From NCBI GenBank assembly GCA_044224495.1, contig JBGAKG010000003.1, positions 1 through 64,000 of the forward strand: DNA of 64,000 nt, read 5' to 3'. Both the position numbers and the translations under genes were made by a program. Under the pieces are notes generated by a model. The model made no database searches. It was not told the origin of the DNA and was given only the letters and a program-made list of their open reading frames with translations. Shown here piece after piece: positions 41,880 through 50,359 of this stretch (positions within the stretch are counted from its first letter, which is position 1; each line of letters starts with the position of its first letter). The stretch comes from JBGAKG01 sp044224495. Its GTDB lineage: Bacteria; Myxococcota_A; Polyangia; Polyangiales; Polyangiaceae.

Positions 41880-42849
41880 GCGCGCACCCGCGGGTCGACG
41901 GCGGCGTGGAGCGCGGCGGCGACGATCTGGACACCGACGAAGAGCGCGGCGGCGGCCACCACCGCGCCCTCGAGCACCGGGAGATCGCGCGCGGCGTACG
42001 CCTCGAGGATGAGCGAGCCGAGGCCGGGTCGCTCGAAGAGGCGCTCGAGCACCACCGCGCCGCCGAGGAGCGCGCCGAGCTGCGATGCGATCACGGTGAC
42101 GATCGGGCCGGAGCACGCCGGGAGCGCGTGGAGGAAGAGCGCCCGCGCGTGGCTCCCGCCTTTCGCGCGCGCGACGGCGACGAACTGCGCGCCACGACGC
42201 CCTCGAGCGCCGCGCCGCTGACGCGTGCGACGGCGGCCGCGAGGGGGAGCGCGAGCAGCGCCGCGGCGAAGAGCAGTCCTCCCGCCCCCGCGTCCGGATC
42301 GGCGGGCAAGGGAACCACGCGCAGCCGCGCCGCGAGCACGTACGTCGCGAGCGGTGCGAACGAGAGGAGCGGCGTCGCGGCCACGGCGGTGGGCGCGGCG
42401 GCGAGGGCGCTCCTCGCGCGCGCCCCGAGCCACGGACCGCGCGCGAGCACCGCGACGCCGACCCCGACGACGGCACCGAGCGCCACGGCGATCAGCGCGA
42501 GCGCGGCCGTCGGTCCGATCGCCGCCGCCACGCGCGTCCAGGCAGCCTCGCCCGGGTGACGCAGCGACTCGCCGAAATCGAGATGCACGAGCCCGATCAG
42601 GAACCGTGCATACTGCACATGGAGAGGCGCATCCACGCCGAGCCGATGGCGCATCGCCTCGACCTCGCTCGCGCTCGCTTCGTCGCCCAGCACGAGGCGC
42701 GCGGGATCGCCGGGGAGCAGACGCAACGCGAGGAAGACGAGCGTCGCGACGACGAGGACTACCGCCGCGGCCTCGGCGAGCTTCGCGAGCGCGGCCCGCA
42801 CGAGCGACGTCACGCTCCGGCGCGCTGGCCGATCGCGCCCCGCCGCCAT
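41876..42849 (-). pseudogene. ABC transporter permease, DppB/NikB-type, with a frameshift
   Basis: From ATG 42847-42849 (4 bases after the lipoprotein stop) the frame encodes typical DppB features: LVFLALRLLPGDPARLVLG, YARFLIGLVHLDFGESL, and membrane helices up to ARVSGAALEGVV. Here the protein leaves the family pattern, but the next frame continues it exactly: QFVAVARAKGGSHARALFLHALP, GGAVVLERLFERPGLGSLI, ending at TGA 41876-41878. One missing base near 42187-42198 explains it. Either the gene is broken in this strain or the base is a sequencing error; no slippery sequence for programmed shifting is evident. About 324 residues if restored. Confidence 0.78.
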
Positions 42850-42853
42850 CGCC

Positions 42854-43462
42854 TCAGTCGGTGCCGGCGTCGGCAGCGCCGTCGGCAGCGCCGTCCGCGG
42901 CGCCGTCCGTCCCCGCGTCCGCGGCGGCATCGGCGGAGCTCTTGGTGCCGGCGTCGATCGGGGGGATGTCGGGGCCGTCCGCGGAGCAGACCGGGTACGA
43001 GGGCGACGAAATCGCCGCGTCGCTGCCCGCGTCCCCCGCCACGATCGACTGGGCGATCGGCGCGACGAGGCACGCCTTGCGGGTCTGGTCGGTCGAGAGG
43101 ATCTTGGCGCCGTACGTGGGGTCGCCCGGGGCGCGGCAGATGTAACCGGCGCGGCAGTCGCTGTCGTCTTCGCAGGTGGCGAGGCACATCGAACGGCCGA
43201 GGCGCGACGGCCGCCGGTCGTCGTAGGCGCAGCCCGGGACGCTCGGGGCGAAGAGCACGCACACCCCGTCGTTGGGGCAGCTGTTGCCGAAGCAGTTGAA
43301 GACCGTGCAGTAACCGTCGGGCTGCGACGTGTCGCAGAGGCGGTCCCCCCGCGACGAGCAGTCCGTGGAGAGCTGGCACTTGTCGCCGATCGACGGCTGA
43401 CACCCCAGCGCGAAGAGCGCGAGGATCCCCAAAAATCGAAGGGCGAACGACGAGCGGACCAT
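42854..43462 (-). CDS. Cys-rich lipoprotein
   Basis: 202 residues; signal peptide with lipobox FALGC. Cys-rich N-terminal half (CQLSTDCSSRGDRLCD, CTVFNCFGNSCPNDGVC, CLATCEDDSDCRAGYIC) followed by a low-complexity Asp/Ala/Gly tail (ADAGTDGAADGAADGAADAG). First gene of the operon that continues with the ABC permeases, so it may have a link to transport, but it is not a standard substrate-binding protein. The ATG at 43460-43462 is supported by the signal peptide; the longer upstream frame has none. Confidence 0.75.
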   Translation of the reverse strand: MVRSSFALRFLGILALFALGCQPSIGDKCQLSTDCSSRGDRLCDTSQPDGYCTVFNCFGNSCPNDGVCVLFAPSVPGCAYDDRRPSRLGRSMCLATCEDDSDCRAGYICRAPGDPTYGAKILSTDQTRKACLVAPIAQSIVAGDAGSDAAISSPSYPVCSADGPDIPPIDAGTKSSADAAADAGTDGAADGAADGAADAGTD

Positions 43463-43592
43463 CGGCGGAGCGGGTGTACCAGACACGCGCCGCGTCACAC
43501 CACGTTTTTCGCGGACCGCGACCGCCGTTTTTGGGCCGGCCAGCGTTTGACAACGCGGCGCCGTCCCCTTACATAGCGGCCAGAAACCGGCC

Positions 43593-43898
43593 ATGTCGAC
43601 CCACATCACTTCCGACTGCATCAACTGCGGCGCGTGCGAGCCCGAGTGCCCGAACGAGGCCATCAGCGAGGGTGACGAGATCTACGTCATCGACCCCGAG
43701 CTCTGCACCGAGTGCGTCGGCTTCTACGATCACGAGGCCTGCCAGGCCGTGTGCCCCGTCGAGTGCTGCTTGCCGGATCCGAATCACAAGGAAGAGGAGA
43801 AGGCGCTGCTCGATCGCGCGCTCCGGCTCCACCCCGAGGACAGCGAGCTCCAGACCCGCGCCTCGGCCAACAACTACCCCTCGCGCTTCCGGAAGTGA
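43593..43898 (+). CDS. YfhL-type 4Fe-4S dicluster ferredoxin
   Basis: 101 residues. Two cluster motifs: CINCGACEPECPNEAI and CTECVGFYDHEACQAVCPVECC, the latter with the YfhL insertion. The His/Glu-rich helix near the end (PNHKEEEKALLDRALRLH) is also typical. Ferredoxins of this group are small electron carriers; their partner is unclear. The stop codon overlaps the GTG start of the next gene (GTGA). Confidence 0.92.
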   Translation: MSTHITSDCINCGACEPECPNEAISEGDEIYVIDPELCTECVGFYDHEACQAVCPVECCLPDPNHKEEEKALLDRALRLHPEDSELQTRASANNYPSRFRK

Positions 43899-44722
43899 TC
43901 ACGGGGGCCCGCGTCCAGCGCGGGCTTCCGCTCCTCGCCGCAGCCGCGGCATTGCTCGCGGGCTGCGCCGGGAGCTCACCGCTCCTGCACCCTGCGCACG
44001 CGCTGAAGGCCGGCGACGTGCGCGCGATGGGCGGCCTCAGCGGCAACGCCATCGTGGGGCCTGCGGCCGGCAGCATCCGTGACGCGGCGAACGCAGCCGC
44101 GCAGAACGGAAGCCAACCCGTCGCCTCCAGCGCGTACTCCGACGGCGTCCTCGCCGACGTCGCGATCGCGCCGGGCATCGCTCCCTTCGTCGGAGCGCGC
44201 GTGGGCGTCGGCTCCGACTTCGAAGGCGGCATCGCCTACACCGGTCGGGGCGCGCGGCTCGACCTGCGCAAGGCGTTCCCGATGGGGAAGCAGGATCGCA
44301 TCGCGCTTTCGGTCGGGGCGGCGTTCCGCGCGGCGTTCCTCGGGCGCGGCGCGGAGTCGCTCCCCGGCGTGCCGACCAACGGACTCTTCGGCTGGGGCTT
44401 CGACGTGCCGCTACTCATCGGGTGGAGGAGCGCAGCGAGCCTCTACCAAGTTTGGGCGGGCGTCCGCGCCGGGCTGGACCACTACTCGATCGAGCCGCGC
44501 TCCACCGAGCCGGTGGGGGCGCCGGAGCTGCCGGGCCGACTGTCGGCGAATCGTTTCTTCGCGGGGGGAGTGGTCGGGCTCGCGATCGGGTTTCGGTATG
44601 TGCACGTGGCGTTGGAGCTCGATGCGCAGTTCGAGTCGGTGTGGGGGAGCTTTGGCGGAGTGAGTGGGGCGGTTCAGGGGGCGACACTGGTTCCGGCGAG
44701 CGCGGTGTGGATCGACTTCTGA
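43895..44722 (+). CDS. Lipoprotein, probable small outer-membrane barrel
   Basis: 275 residues from GTG 43895, overlapping the ferredoxin stop by 4 bases. Lipobox LLAGC (GLPLLAAAAALLAGCAGSS). The mature part has alternating strand-type segments (IAPFVGARVGVGSDFEGGIAY, RIALSVGAAFRAAFL, LGLAI-type GVVGLAIGFRYVHVAL) with Gly and aromatics, ending VPASAVWIDF, an outer-membrane-like C-terminus. No family was recognised. Coupling to a ferredoxin may be only positional. Confidence 0.68.
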   Translation: MITGARVQRGLPLLAAAAALLAGCAGSSPLLHPAHALKAGDVRAMGGLSGNAIVGPAAGSIRDAANAAAQNGSQPVASSAYSDGVLADVAIAPGIAPFVGARVGVGSDFEGGIAYTGRGARLDLRKAFPMGKQDRIALSVGAAFRAAFLGRGAESLPGVPTNGLFGWGFDVPLLIGWRSAASLYQVWAGVRAGLDHYSIEPRSTEPVGAPELPGRLSANRFFAGGVVGLAIGFRYVHVALELDAQFESVWGSFGGVSGAVQGATLVPASAVWIDF

Positions 44723-44734
44723 CGCGCTGAGCGA

Positions 44735-44868
44735 GGACGTGCAGGGGTACGTGGACGAGGACGAACGATCGAGCACGGGCTACGACGACGACTACGGCCA
44801 CGAGTAGGTCGGACGTGGACGACCGATCGAGGACGAGAGACGAGGACGAGCGACGAGGACGAGGACGG
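44735..44868. repeat. Imperfect GACGAG-type tandem repeat
   Basis: The gap between 44722 and the nucleosidase gene is filled by degenerate units of GACGAG/GACGAC and a repeated block (GGACGAAC/GACCGATCGA near 44759-44776 and 44817-44832). It has no coding frame with a plausible start. It lies between convergent genes and may be a slippage product or a termination zone. Confidence 0.5.
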
Positions 44869-44892
44869 GCCGTGGGCGCGTTCGCTCGACGC

Positions 44893-45492
44893 TCAGTTCC
44901 CGCACACCAGCCCGGCCACGAGCTCTCCCAAGCGATCCTCGACCCCCCGATGATTCGCACTCCACTCGGCTCTCCCCGCCGCGCCGACCGCATTCGCGAC
45001 ACCGAGCACCGCCACGAACGGCACTCGCGCCCCTGCACACGCGACGGCGACTCCGTGCACCTCGAGGTGCTCGACCTCCACCCCCGTCGCCGCGAGCTCC
45101 GTCGCGAGGGCGTCCGAGGTCGTGAGCGCGAGCGTCGTTGCGCAGGTCACCTTCCGCCCGATCGGGGCGAAGCGCGCGACCAGCTCGAGGTCGGTCGAGA
45201 GCTCCCATGCCCCGAGCGCCGTGGCCTCTCCGCGCACCACCGCCGCGTCCACCAGGCGCGAGGTGGTCACGACCACGACGTCTCCGATCGCGAGGCCGGA
45301 GCCGGGGTAGGCTCCGCACGTACCGAGGAGCACCAGGGAGCTCGTCGGGGTCCGCGCGAGGGCCACGCTGGCCCCGGCCGCTGCCGCTAGCGCCCCGATC
45401 CCCAGCTCGGCCGTGGGGACGGGCACTCCGCGCGCGGTAGCAAGCTCGCGAAATCGTTGAAGCTCCGGGGCAAACGCAGCAGCGATCAGCAC
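44893..45492 (-). CDS. Phosphorylase-superfamily nucleosidase (futalosine / MTA-SAH hydrolase type)
   Basis: 199 residues from GTG 45490-45492. PNP/UDP family fold: LVLLGTCGAYPGSGLAIGDVVVV early and LEVHGVAVACAGARVPFVAVLGVANAVG late, with the usual MEG catalytic motif read here as EVHG. Length and layout resemble MqnB futalosine hydrolase of the menaquinone route, or MTA/SAH nucleosidase. No other mqn gene is near. Activity is likely but substrate unclear. Confidence 0.72.
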   Translation of the reverse strand: MLIAAAFAPELQRFRELATARGVPVPTAELGIGALAAAAGASVALARTPTSSLVLLGTCGAYPGSGLAIGDVVVVTTSRLVDAAVVRGEATALGAWELSTDLELVARFAPIGRKVTCATTLALTTSDALATELAATGVEVEHLEVHGVAVACAGARVPFVAVLGVANAVGAAGRAEWSANHRGVEDRLGELVAGLVCGN

Positions 45493-45542
45493 TTGGAAAG
45501 GGTTGCTCAGCGGCGAGCGTACGTCTACCCTAGAGGAAGCAA

Positions 45543-46373
45543 ATGGCTCCGTGGCGCATCCTCCTCGTCGTTCCCCTCCTCGCGGGCTGCTCCGCGACCG
45601 TGGTTCAGGGGGAGCAGACCGACGCCGAGACCAGCGCTCTCACCGGCGTCGTGGTGGTCGAAGAGACCGCGTTCGCGGGCGACGTTCCCCACGCCGAGGT
45701 GTCCGCCCGGTTCGTGAAGGTGCACGGCGCCGTCGACGATGGCGCGCTTCGCCTCGCCGGCACCCAGCTCACGCTCCCGCAGCTCGGCGAGTGCACGGTT
45801 CTGGTCGACGAGCCGCTCCGCGCGCCGTCCGTCTCGGTCGAGCTCCTCAACGTCGGCGCGCTCAACGTCGAGAGCGCCTCCGGCAAGGCCACGCTTCAAC
45901 CGCGCCGCGTGCCCGACGTCACCGACCTGGTCTCCGGCGTCCTCTACACCGCCCGGACCGACGGGCTCCGCGGCACCGTGCGCGTCCGCGCCGCCGGCGC
46001 CGAGCCGGAGGTCGCTCCGCTCGTGGTCGAAGCCCAGGCCCCGGCCGAGCTCCGCGGCTTGAAGGTCGGCGGGATCGAGGTGAAGAGCTCCGAGCCCATC
46101 GCCATCGTGGCCACCACGACGGACGTCGAGTGGGAGCCCGGCAACCGCGGCGACGTCGTCTACGTGGACGTGCTCGCCCAGGGTGCGCTCACCACCCGCT
46201 GCGCCGTCGCCGACCTCGGTCACGCGAGCGTGCCCGCCCCGTCGTCCCAAACGGGTACGTTCGCCGTGCACCGACTCCATCGCGAGCCCCTCGCCGGCTT
46301 CGACCGCGGCGAGCTGCGCTTCGACTCCGCGCGCCTCGTTCCCTTCACCGTCCGCGGCACCGTCCAGCGTTGA
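45543..46373 (+). CDS. Lipoprotein, unknown family
   Basis: 276 residues; AGAGGAAG ribosome site before ATG 45543 and lipobox PLLAGC. The mature chain is strand-rich with repeated V/A/L patterns (GVVVVEETAFAGDVPHAEVSARFVKV, SGKATLQPRRVPDVTDLV) and only two further Cys. No domain recognised. The DUF882 gene starts 4 bases after its stop, so they are co-transcribed with the kinase gene that follows. Confidence 0.65.
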   Translation: MAPWRILLVVPLLAGCSATVVQGEQTDAETSALTGVVVVEETAFAGDVPHAEVSARFVKVHGAVDDGALRLAGTQLTLPQLGECTVLVDEPLRAPSVSVELLNVGALNVESASGKATLQPRRVPDVTDLVSGVLYTARTDGLRGTVRVRAAGAEPEVAPLVVEAQAPAELRGLKVGGIEVKSSEPIAIVATTTDVEWEPGNRGDVVYVDVLAQGALTTRCAVADLGHASVPAPSSQTGTFAVHRLHREPLAGFDRGELRFDSARLVPFTVRGTVQR

Positions 46374-46377
46374 GCCG

Positions 46378-47154
46378 ATGCGCGGGCGGGTTGCGGTAGC
46401 CATCATCGGCGTGCTCGTCGTCGCGGCGCCCTCGTTCGCGCAGCCGCCGGCGGCACGACCCGCGCCGCGCCCGTCCTACGGCACCTACGTCACCGCGTGG
46501 CACGCCGTCGCCGTCGGGCGCGTCGCACCGACTGACGCGCAGGGCCGGAAGAAGCTCGTCCTCTACGCGATCAACACGCAGGAGCGCGTGGAGCTCGCCG
46601 CCGAGCAAGCCACCGGCGCGTTCAGCGCGCACGAGCTCGACCGCGCCGCGCACCTCCTCCGCGAGCCCTCGTCGGGCAACGAGCACCCGGTGGAGCCGCG
46701 CATCCTCGACGTGCTCTACAAGCTCCAGCTCCATTTCGACGCCCAGGAGATCCGCGTCGTCTCCGGCTACCGCACGCCGCGCGGCGGGGCGTCGAACCAC
46801 GGCAAGGGCCGCGCGATCGACGTCGTCGTGCCCGGCACGACCGACGACGAGGTCGCCAAGTTCGCGCGCGAGCTCGGCTTCATGGGCGTCGGCATCTACC
46901 CGGTGAGCGGGTTCGTCCACGTCGACGTGCGCGAGCGGAGCTACTTCTGGATCGACGCGAGCGCACCCGGGAAGAAGAACCGCGAGCGCGGCATCCTCGG
47001 GGACGTGGCCGCCCGCGCCGACGCGGCGGCCCTCGCGCGCGGAGAGCACGGCGTGCCCGCCCTCGTCGTCGCGCCCGACGTGGACCAAGCGCTCGCCAAG
47101 ACCGGCGTCGTCCCCGCTGCAGCGCCGTCGCTCGACGACGACGACGACGACTGA
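46378..47154 (+). CDS. DUF882 / YcbK-type peptidase (M15-like, cell wall)
   Basis: 258 residues, signal peptide ending PSFAQ. Zinc-site pattern of the DUF882/M15 fold: RVVSGYRTPRGGASNHGKGRAIDV with His and Asp, and a second His in FVHVDV. These enzymes or binding proteins act on peptidoglycan cross-links. A poly-Asp tail (SLDDDDDD) ends the protein and its stop overlaps the next start by one base (TGATG). Confidence 0.85.
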   Translation: MRGRVAVAIIGVLVVAAPSFAQPPAARPAPRPSYGTYVTAWHAVAVGRVAPTDAQGRKKLVLYAINTQERVELAAEQATGAFSAHELDRAAHLLREPSSGNEHPVEPRILDVLYKLQLHFDAQEIRVVSGYRTPRGGASNHGKGRAIDVVVPGTTDDEVAKFARELGFMGVGIYPVSGFVHVDVRERSYFWIDASAPGKKNRERGILGDVAARADAAALARGEHGVPALVVAPDVDQALAKTGVVPAAAPSLDDDDDD

Positions 47155-49100
47155 TGTCGGACGCAGAGATCGACGCGCTCGTCCGCGCGGAACGGACGAT
47201 GGAGGCCGCGGCGCTCGCCGAGGCACGCGGGCACACCCGCCTCGCGGTCGACCTGTACGAGCGCGCGTGCGACTTCGGGCGCGCCGCCGCCGTCGCGCTC
47301 CGCACCGGCGACGCGCCGCGGGCGCTCATGCTCGCCGTCGTCGGCCGCGATCCCGGCGCCGAAGCGCTCGCGCTCGAGGCGCTCGCGCGCGATCCCGACC
47401 GCGCCCGGCGGACCGCGGAGACGCTCGCGCGGCGCGGCGATCACGCCCCCGCGGCGCGGCTCTGGGAGGCCGCCAACGAGCCCGCGCTCGCGGCGCAGGC
47501 GTGGGAGCGCGCGGGTGATGCGATCCGCGCCGCACGCCTCTACGAGAAGGGCAGCGACCCGGTCGCCGCCGCCAAAGCGCTCGAAGGTGCGCTCCGGCGC
47601 GCGCCCAACGACGACGCCGTGCACCTCGCGCTCGGCGAGCTGCTCCTGCGCTACGGCAAGGTCGAAGCGGCGACCCGCGCGCTGCAGAAGGTTCCCGCCG
47701 CCGCCCCCACGCGGCGCGCCGCGCTCACCGCGCTCGTGCGTGCGTTCGGTCAGATGGGCCTCCTCTCCGCCGAGTCCGAGGCGAAGCGCGAGCTCGATGG
47801 GCTCGGCGGCCCGATCGCGGAGCCCGCCGACGAAGGTCCGCGCGGCTCGCCCAAGCAGCGCGTCTACGGCCGCTACGAGGTCGTGCGCGAGGTCGCGTCG
47901 ACTGCGAGCGCACGCGTGCTCGAGTGCATCGATCCGGTGCGCGGCGAGCGCGTCGCGGTCAAGGTCTTCGCCGGGTGGGATGCCCGCGGCACCGGGCGCG
48001 ACGTGCTGCTCCGGTTCGAGCGCGAGGTGAGAGCGCTCGACGCGATCGATCACCCGAACGTCGTCCCGCTCCGCGACTTCGTCCCGGACGGACCCGCGAT
48101 CGTGCTCGCGTGGATGAGCGGCGGAACCCTCGAGTCGATGATGCAGTCGCCGATCGCACCGGCGCGCGCGGTCGAGGTCGCACGCGCCGTCCTCGCCGCG
48201 CTCGGCGAGGCGCACCGGCTCGGCATCCTCCACCGCGACGTGAAGCCGTCGAACGTTCTCTTCGACGACGCGGGCGTGGCGCGGCTCGGCGACTTCGGCG
48301 TCGCGCACCTCGGCGACGCGAGCGCGACGGCGACCGCCGGCGTGATCGGAACGCTCGCGTACATGAGCCCCGAGCAGCGCGAAGGGCGTCCCGCCACCGT
48401 CCAGAGCGACGTCTACGGCGTCGGCGCGATGCTGTTCGAGATCCTCACCGGCGAGCGCATCAGCGGGGGCGAGGCGCCCAAGACCCGCCCGAGCGGCATC
48501 CACCGCGATCTCGACGCGAGGCACGACGAGGTCGTGCTCCGGATGGTCGCCGACGATCCCGCCGCGCGTCCGGCCGACGCCTTCACGGCCCGCAAGGAGC
48601 TCGCCGCGCTCTCGTGGCCGCGCACGATCGAGCATGCAGCGAAGGCCGCCCGCGCCGCGCGACGCCCGAGCAACCACCCCGAGGCGGCGCGGCTCGAGGT
48701 CCGGGGCGAGGGCACCGCGTTCGATCGCATCGCCGAGCGGCTCGTCACGCTCGTTCCGGCCGACGAGCGGAGCGTTGCGCGCGCAGGCGCGTTCGCGCGC
48801 GCCGCCCATCCGATCCTCCAGACCGTGCTCCGCGTCGATCGCGAAGACGAGACGATTTGGTTCGAGGACCCGGGCGCGACGCGCGCCGGCATGCTCTCGC
48901 CCGACGAGCTCGCCGAGCTCGGTCGGGCGCTGGACGCCCTCCACGGCGAAGGCCACGCGCACGGACACGTCGACGACTCGCACCTGCGCCGCAACGCCGA
49001 CGGCGAGCTCGTCCTGCTCTTCCCGAGCGAGGTCGATCCGCTCGCGACGGCGGACACCGATCGCGCCGCGTGGCACCGGCTCGGCGCGAGCGTGCTCTGA
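47154..49100 (+). CDS. TPR - Ser/Thr protein kinase - kinase-like protein
   Basis: 648 residues. N-terminal helical repeats (LAVDLYERACDFGRAAAVALRTGDAP and more, to about 215). Kinase domain about 240-495: the glycine loop reads REVASTASARVLEC, with its Gly residues lost, but Lys in AVKVF, HRDVKPSNVLF, DFGVAH and SPEQ are present. The C-terminal 120 residues look like a second, degraded kinase lobe (ALHGEGHAHGHVDDSHLRRNADGELVLLF). There is no membrane helix. It is coupled by one base to the DUF882 peptidase and lies 14 bases before the ferritin-like lipoprotein gene, so wall sensing or modification is a possible theme. Confidence 0.85.
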   Translation: MSDAEIDALVRAERTMEAAALAEARGHTRLAVDLYERACDFGRAAAVALRTGDAPRALMLAVVGRDPGAEALALEALARDPDRARRTAETLARRGDHAPAARLWEAANEPALAAQAWERAGDAIRAARLYEKGSDPVAAAKALEGALRRAPNDDAVHLALGELLLRYGKVEAATRALQKVPAAAPTRRAALTALVRAFGQMGLLSAESEAKRELDGLGGPIAEPADEGPRGSPKQRVYGRYEVVREVASTASARVLECIDPVRGERVAVKVFAGWDARGTGRDVLLRFEREVRALDAIDHPNVVPLRDFVPDGPAIVLAWMSGGTLESMMQSPIAPARAVEVARAVLAALGEAHRLGILHRDVKPSNVLFDDAGVARLGDFGVAHLGDASATATAGVIGTLAYMSPEQREGRPATVQSDVYGVGAMLFEILTGERISGGEAPKTRPSGIHRDLDARHDEVVLRMVADDPAARPADAFTARKELAALSWPRTIEHAAKAARAARRPSNHPEAARLEVRGEGTAFDRIAERLVTLVPADERSVARAGAFARAAHPILQTVLRVDREDETIWFEDPGATRAGMLSPDELAELGRALDALHGEGHAHGHVDDSHLRRNADGELVLLFPSEVDPLATADTDRAAWHRLGASVL

Positions 49101-49114
49101 TCGGAGGCGGGGTC

Positions 49115-50353
49115 ATGAAGAACGTGAAGCGAACGATTCAGTGGGCGGTGGGCGTCGCGCTCGCATCGTGCACGCCGGCCCAACCCGCGCCGCCGCCGGA
49201 GCTCGCCGCGACGACGGGGCCGAGCGTGGCGCCTCCGGTCGGCAGCTCCGCGAGCGCGGGGGACGCAGGCGCCGCCGACGCGAGCGTGGCCGCGCCCGCA
49301 CCGGCGACCGCGGACGCCGACGCTCCCCCTCCCGTCGCGGTGGTCGATGCGGGTCCGCCGATCGACGCCAAGGCCGTGTGCGCAGCCTACCGGGCGAAGG
49401 CCACCGCGAACCCCAAGGGACCGACGCACCAGACGCCGACGCAGGAGCGCTCCGTACCCTTGACGGCGTTGCACCAAGCCGGCGACGTCGACGCGCGCGT
49501 TCAGAGCGGGCGCGTCGCGTGCCGCATCACGTGGGAGCGGAGTCCCATCCAACGCACGGCGATGGTCGCTCCGCGCTGCTGCCCGCCGATCACCCAGCCA
49601 TGCCCCGGACCGTCGCCGGTCCCCGTGCGGGCGGAGCGGGCGAAATACGAGACCGCGATCCTCGCGCCGGACGGCACGCTGCAGTCGTCGACGGTCGAGT
49701 GGCTGGTCTGGGTCGAGACGCCACCGGAGCCCCCGTACTGCGGGCGGCGGACGGCGGGCGTCGGAGCCTGCGCGGGCGACCGTGGCGCACCGGCGGGACA
49801 CGCGCTCGCCGAGATGGCCGAGCTGGAGGCCGTGTCGATCCGCGCGTTCACGCGCTTGGCGCGCGAGCTCGCGTCGTTCGATGCACCGCGCTCGCTCGTC
49901 GCGCGCGTCCAGCGCGCGCGGCGCGACGAGCTCCGCCACGCGCGCGCAGCTTCTCGCCTCGCGCGGCGCCTCGGCGCCCGACCGCGGCCGATCGCGCGCG
50001 GAGCGCTCGCGCTGCGCTCTCGCGCGGAGGTCGCGCGCGAGAACGCCGTCGAAGGCTGCGTGCGCGAGACGTTCGGCGCTGCCGTCGCCACATGGCACGC
50101 CGCGACGACACCCGAGCCGGCGCTCGCGCGCTTCTTCGCGGGGATCGCGCGGGACGAGCGCGCCCACGCCGCGCTCGCGTGGGACGTCGCGCGGTGGCTC
50201 GAGCGCTCGCTCGACGCGGAGGAGCGCGCCGCCGTCGAGCGGGCCCGAAGCGAAGCCATCGCCGAGCTCCGCGCTCGCCCCGCCGTCGGGGGGCCGCTCG
50301 GCGTCCCCGCCGCCGCCGCACGCGCGCTCACCGCTGCGCTGTTCGGCGACTGA
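49115..50353 (+). CDS. Lipoprotein with ferritin-like C-terminal domain
   Basis: 412 residues; GGAGG ribosome site, signal peptide and lipobox ALASC. An Ala/Pro-rich linker and a Cys-containing region (CRITWERSP, CCPPITQPC) follow. From about 225 a four-helix ferritin-like bundle is seen: EMAELEAVSIRAFTRLARELA, RRDELRHARAASRLARR, VRETFGAAVATWHA, ARFFAGIARDERAHAALAWDV. Glu and His residues at Exx[H] positions in helices 2 and 4 could bind a di-iron centre. A secreted or envelope-bound iron or oxygen handling protein is inferred. Confidence 0.72.
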   Translation: MKNVKRTIQWAVGVALASCTPAQPAPPPELAATTGPSVAPPVGSSASAGDAGAADASVAAPAPATADADAPPPVAVVDAGPPIDAKAVCAAYRAKATANPKGPTHQTPTQERSVPLTALHQAGDVDARVQSGRVACRITWERSPIQRTAMVAPRCCPPITQPCPGPSPVPVRAERAKYETAILAPDGTLQSSTVEWLVWVETPPEPPYCGRRTAGVGACAGDRGAPAGHALAEMAELEAVSIRAFTRLARELASFDAPRSLVARVQRARRDELRHARAASRLARRLGARPRPIARGALALRSRAEVARENAVEGCVRETFGAAVATWHAATTPEPALARFFAGIARDERAHAALAWDVARWLERSLDAEERAAVERARSEAIAELRARPAVGGPLGVPAAAARALTAALFGD

Positions 50354-50359
50354 CGGCGC

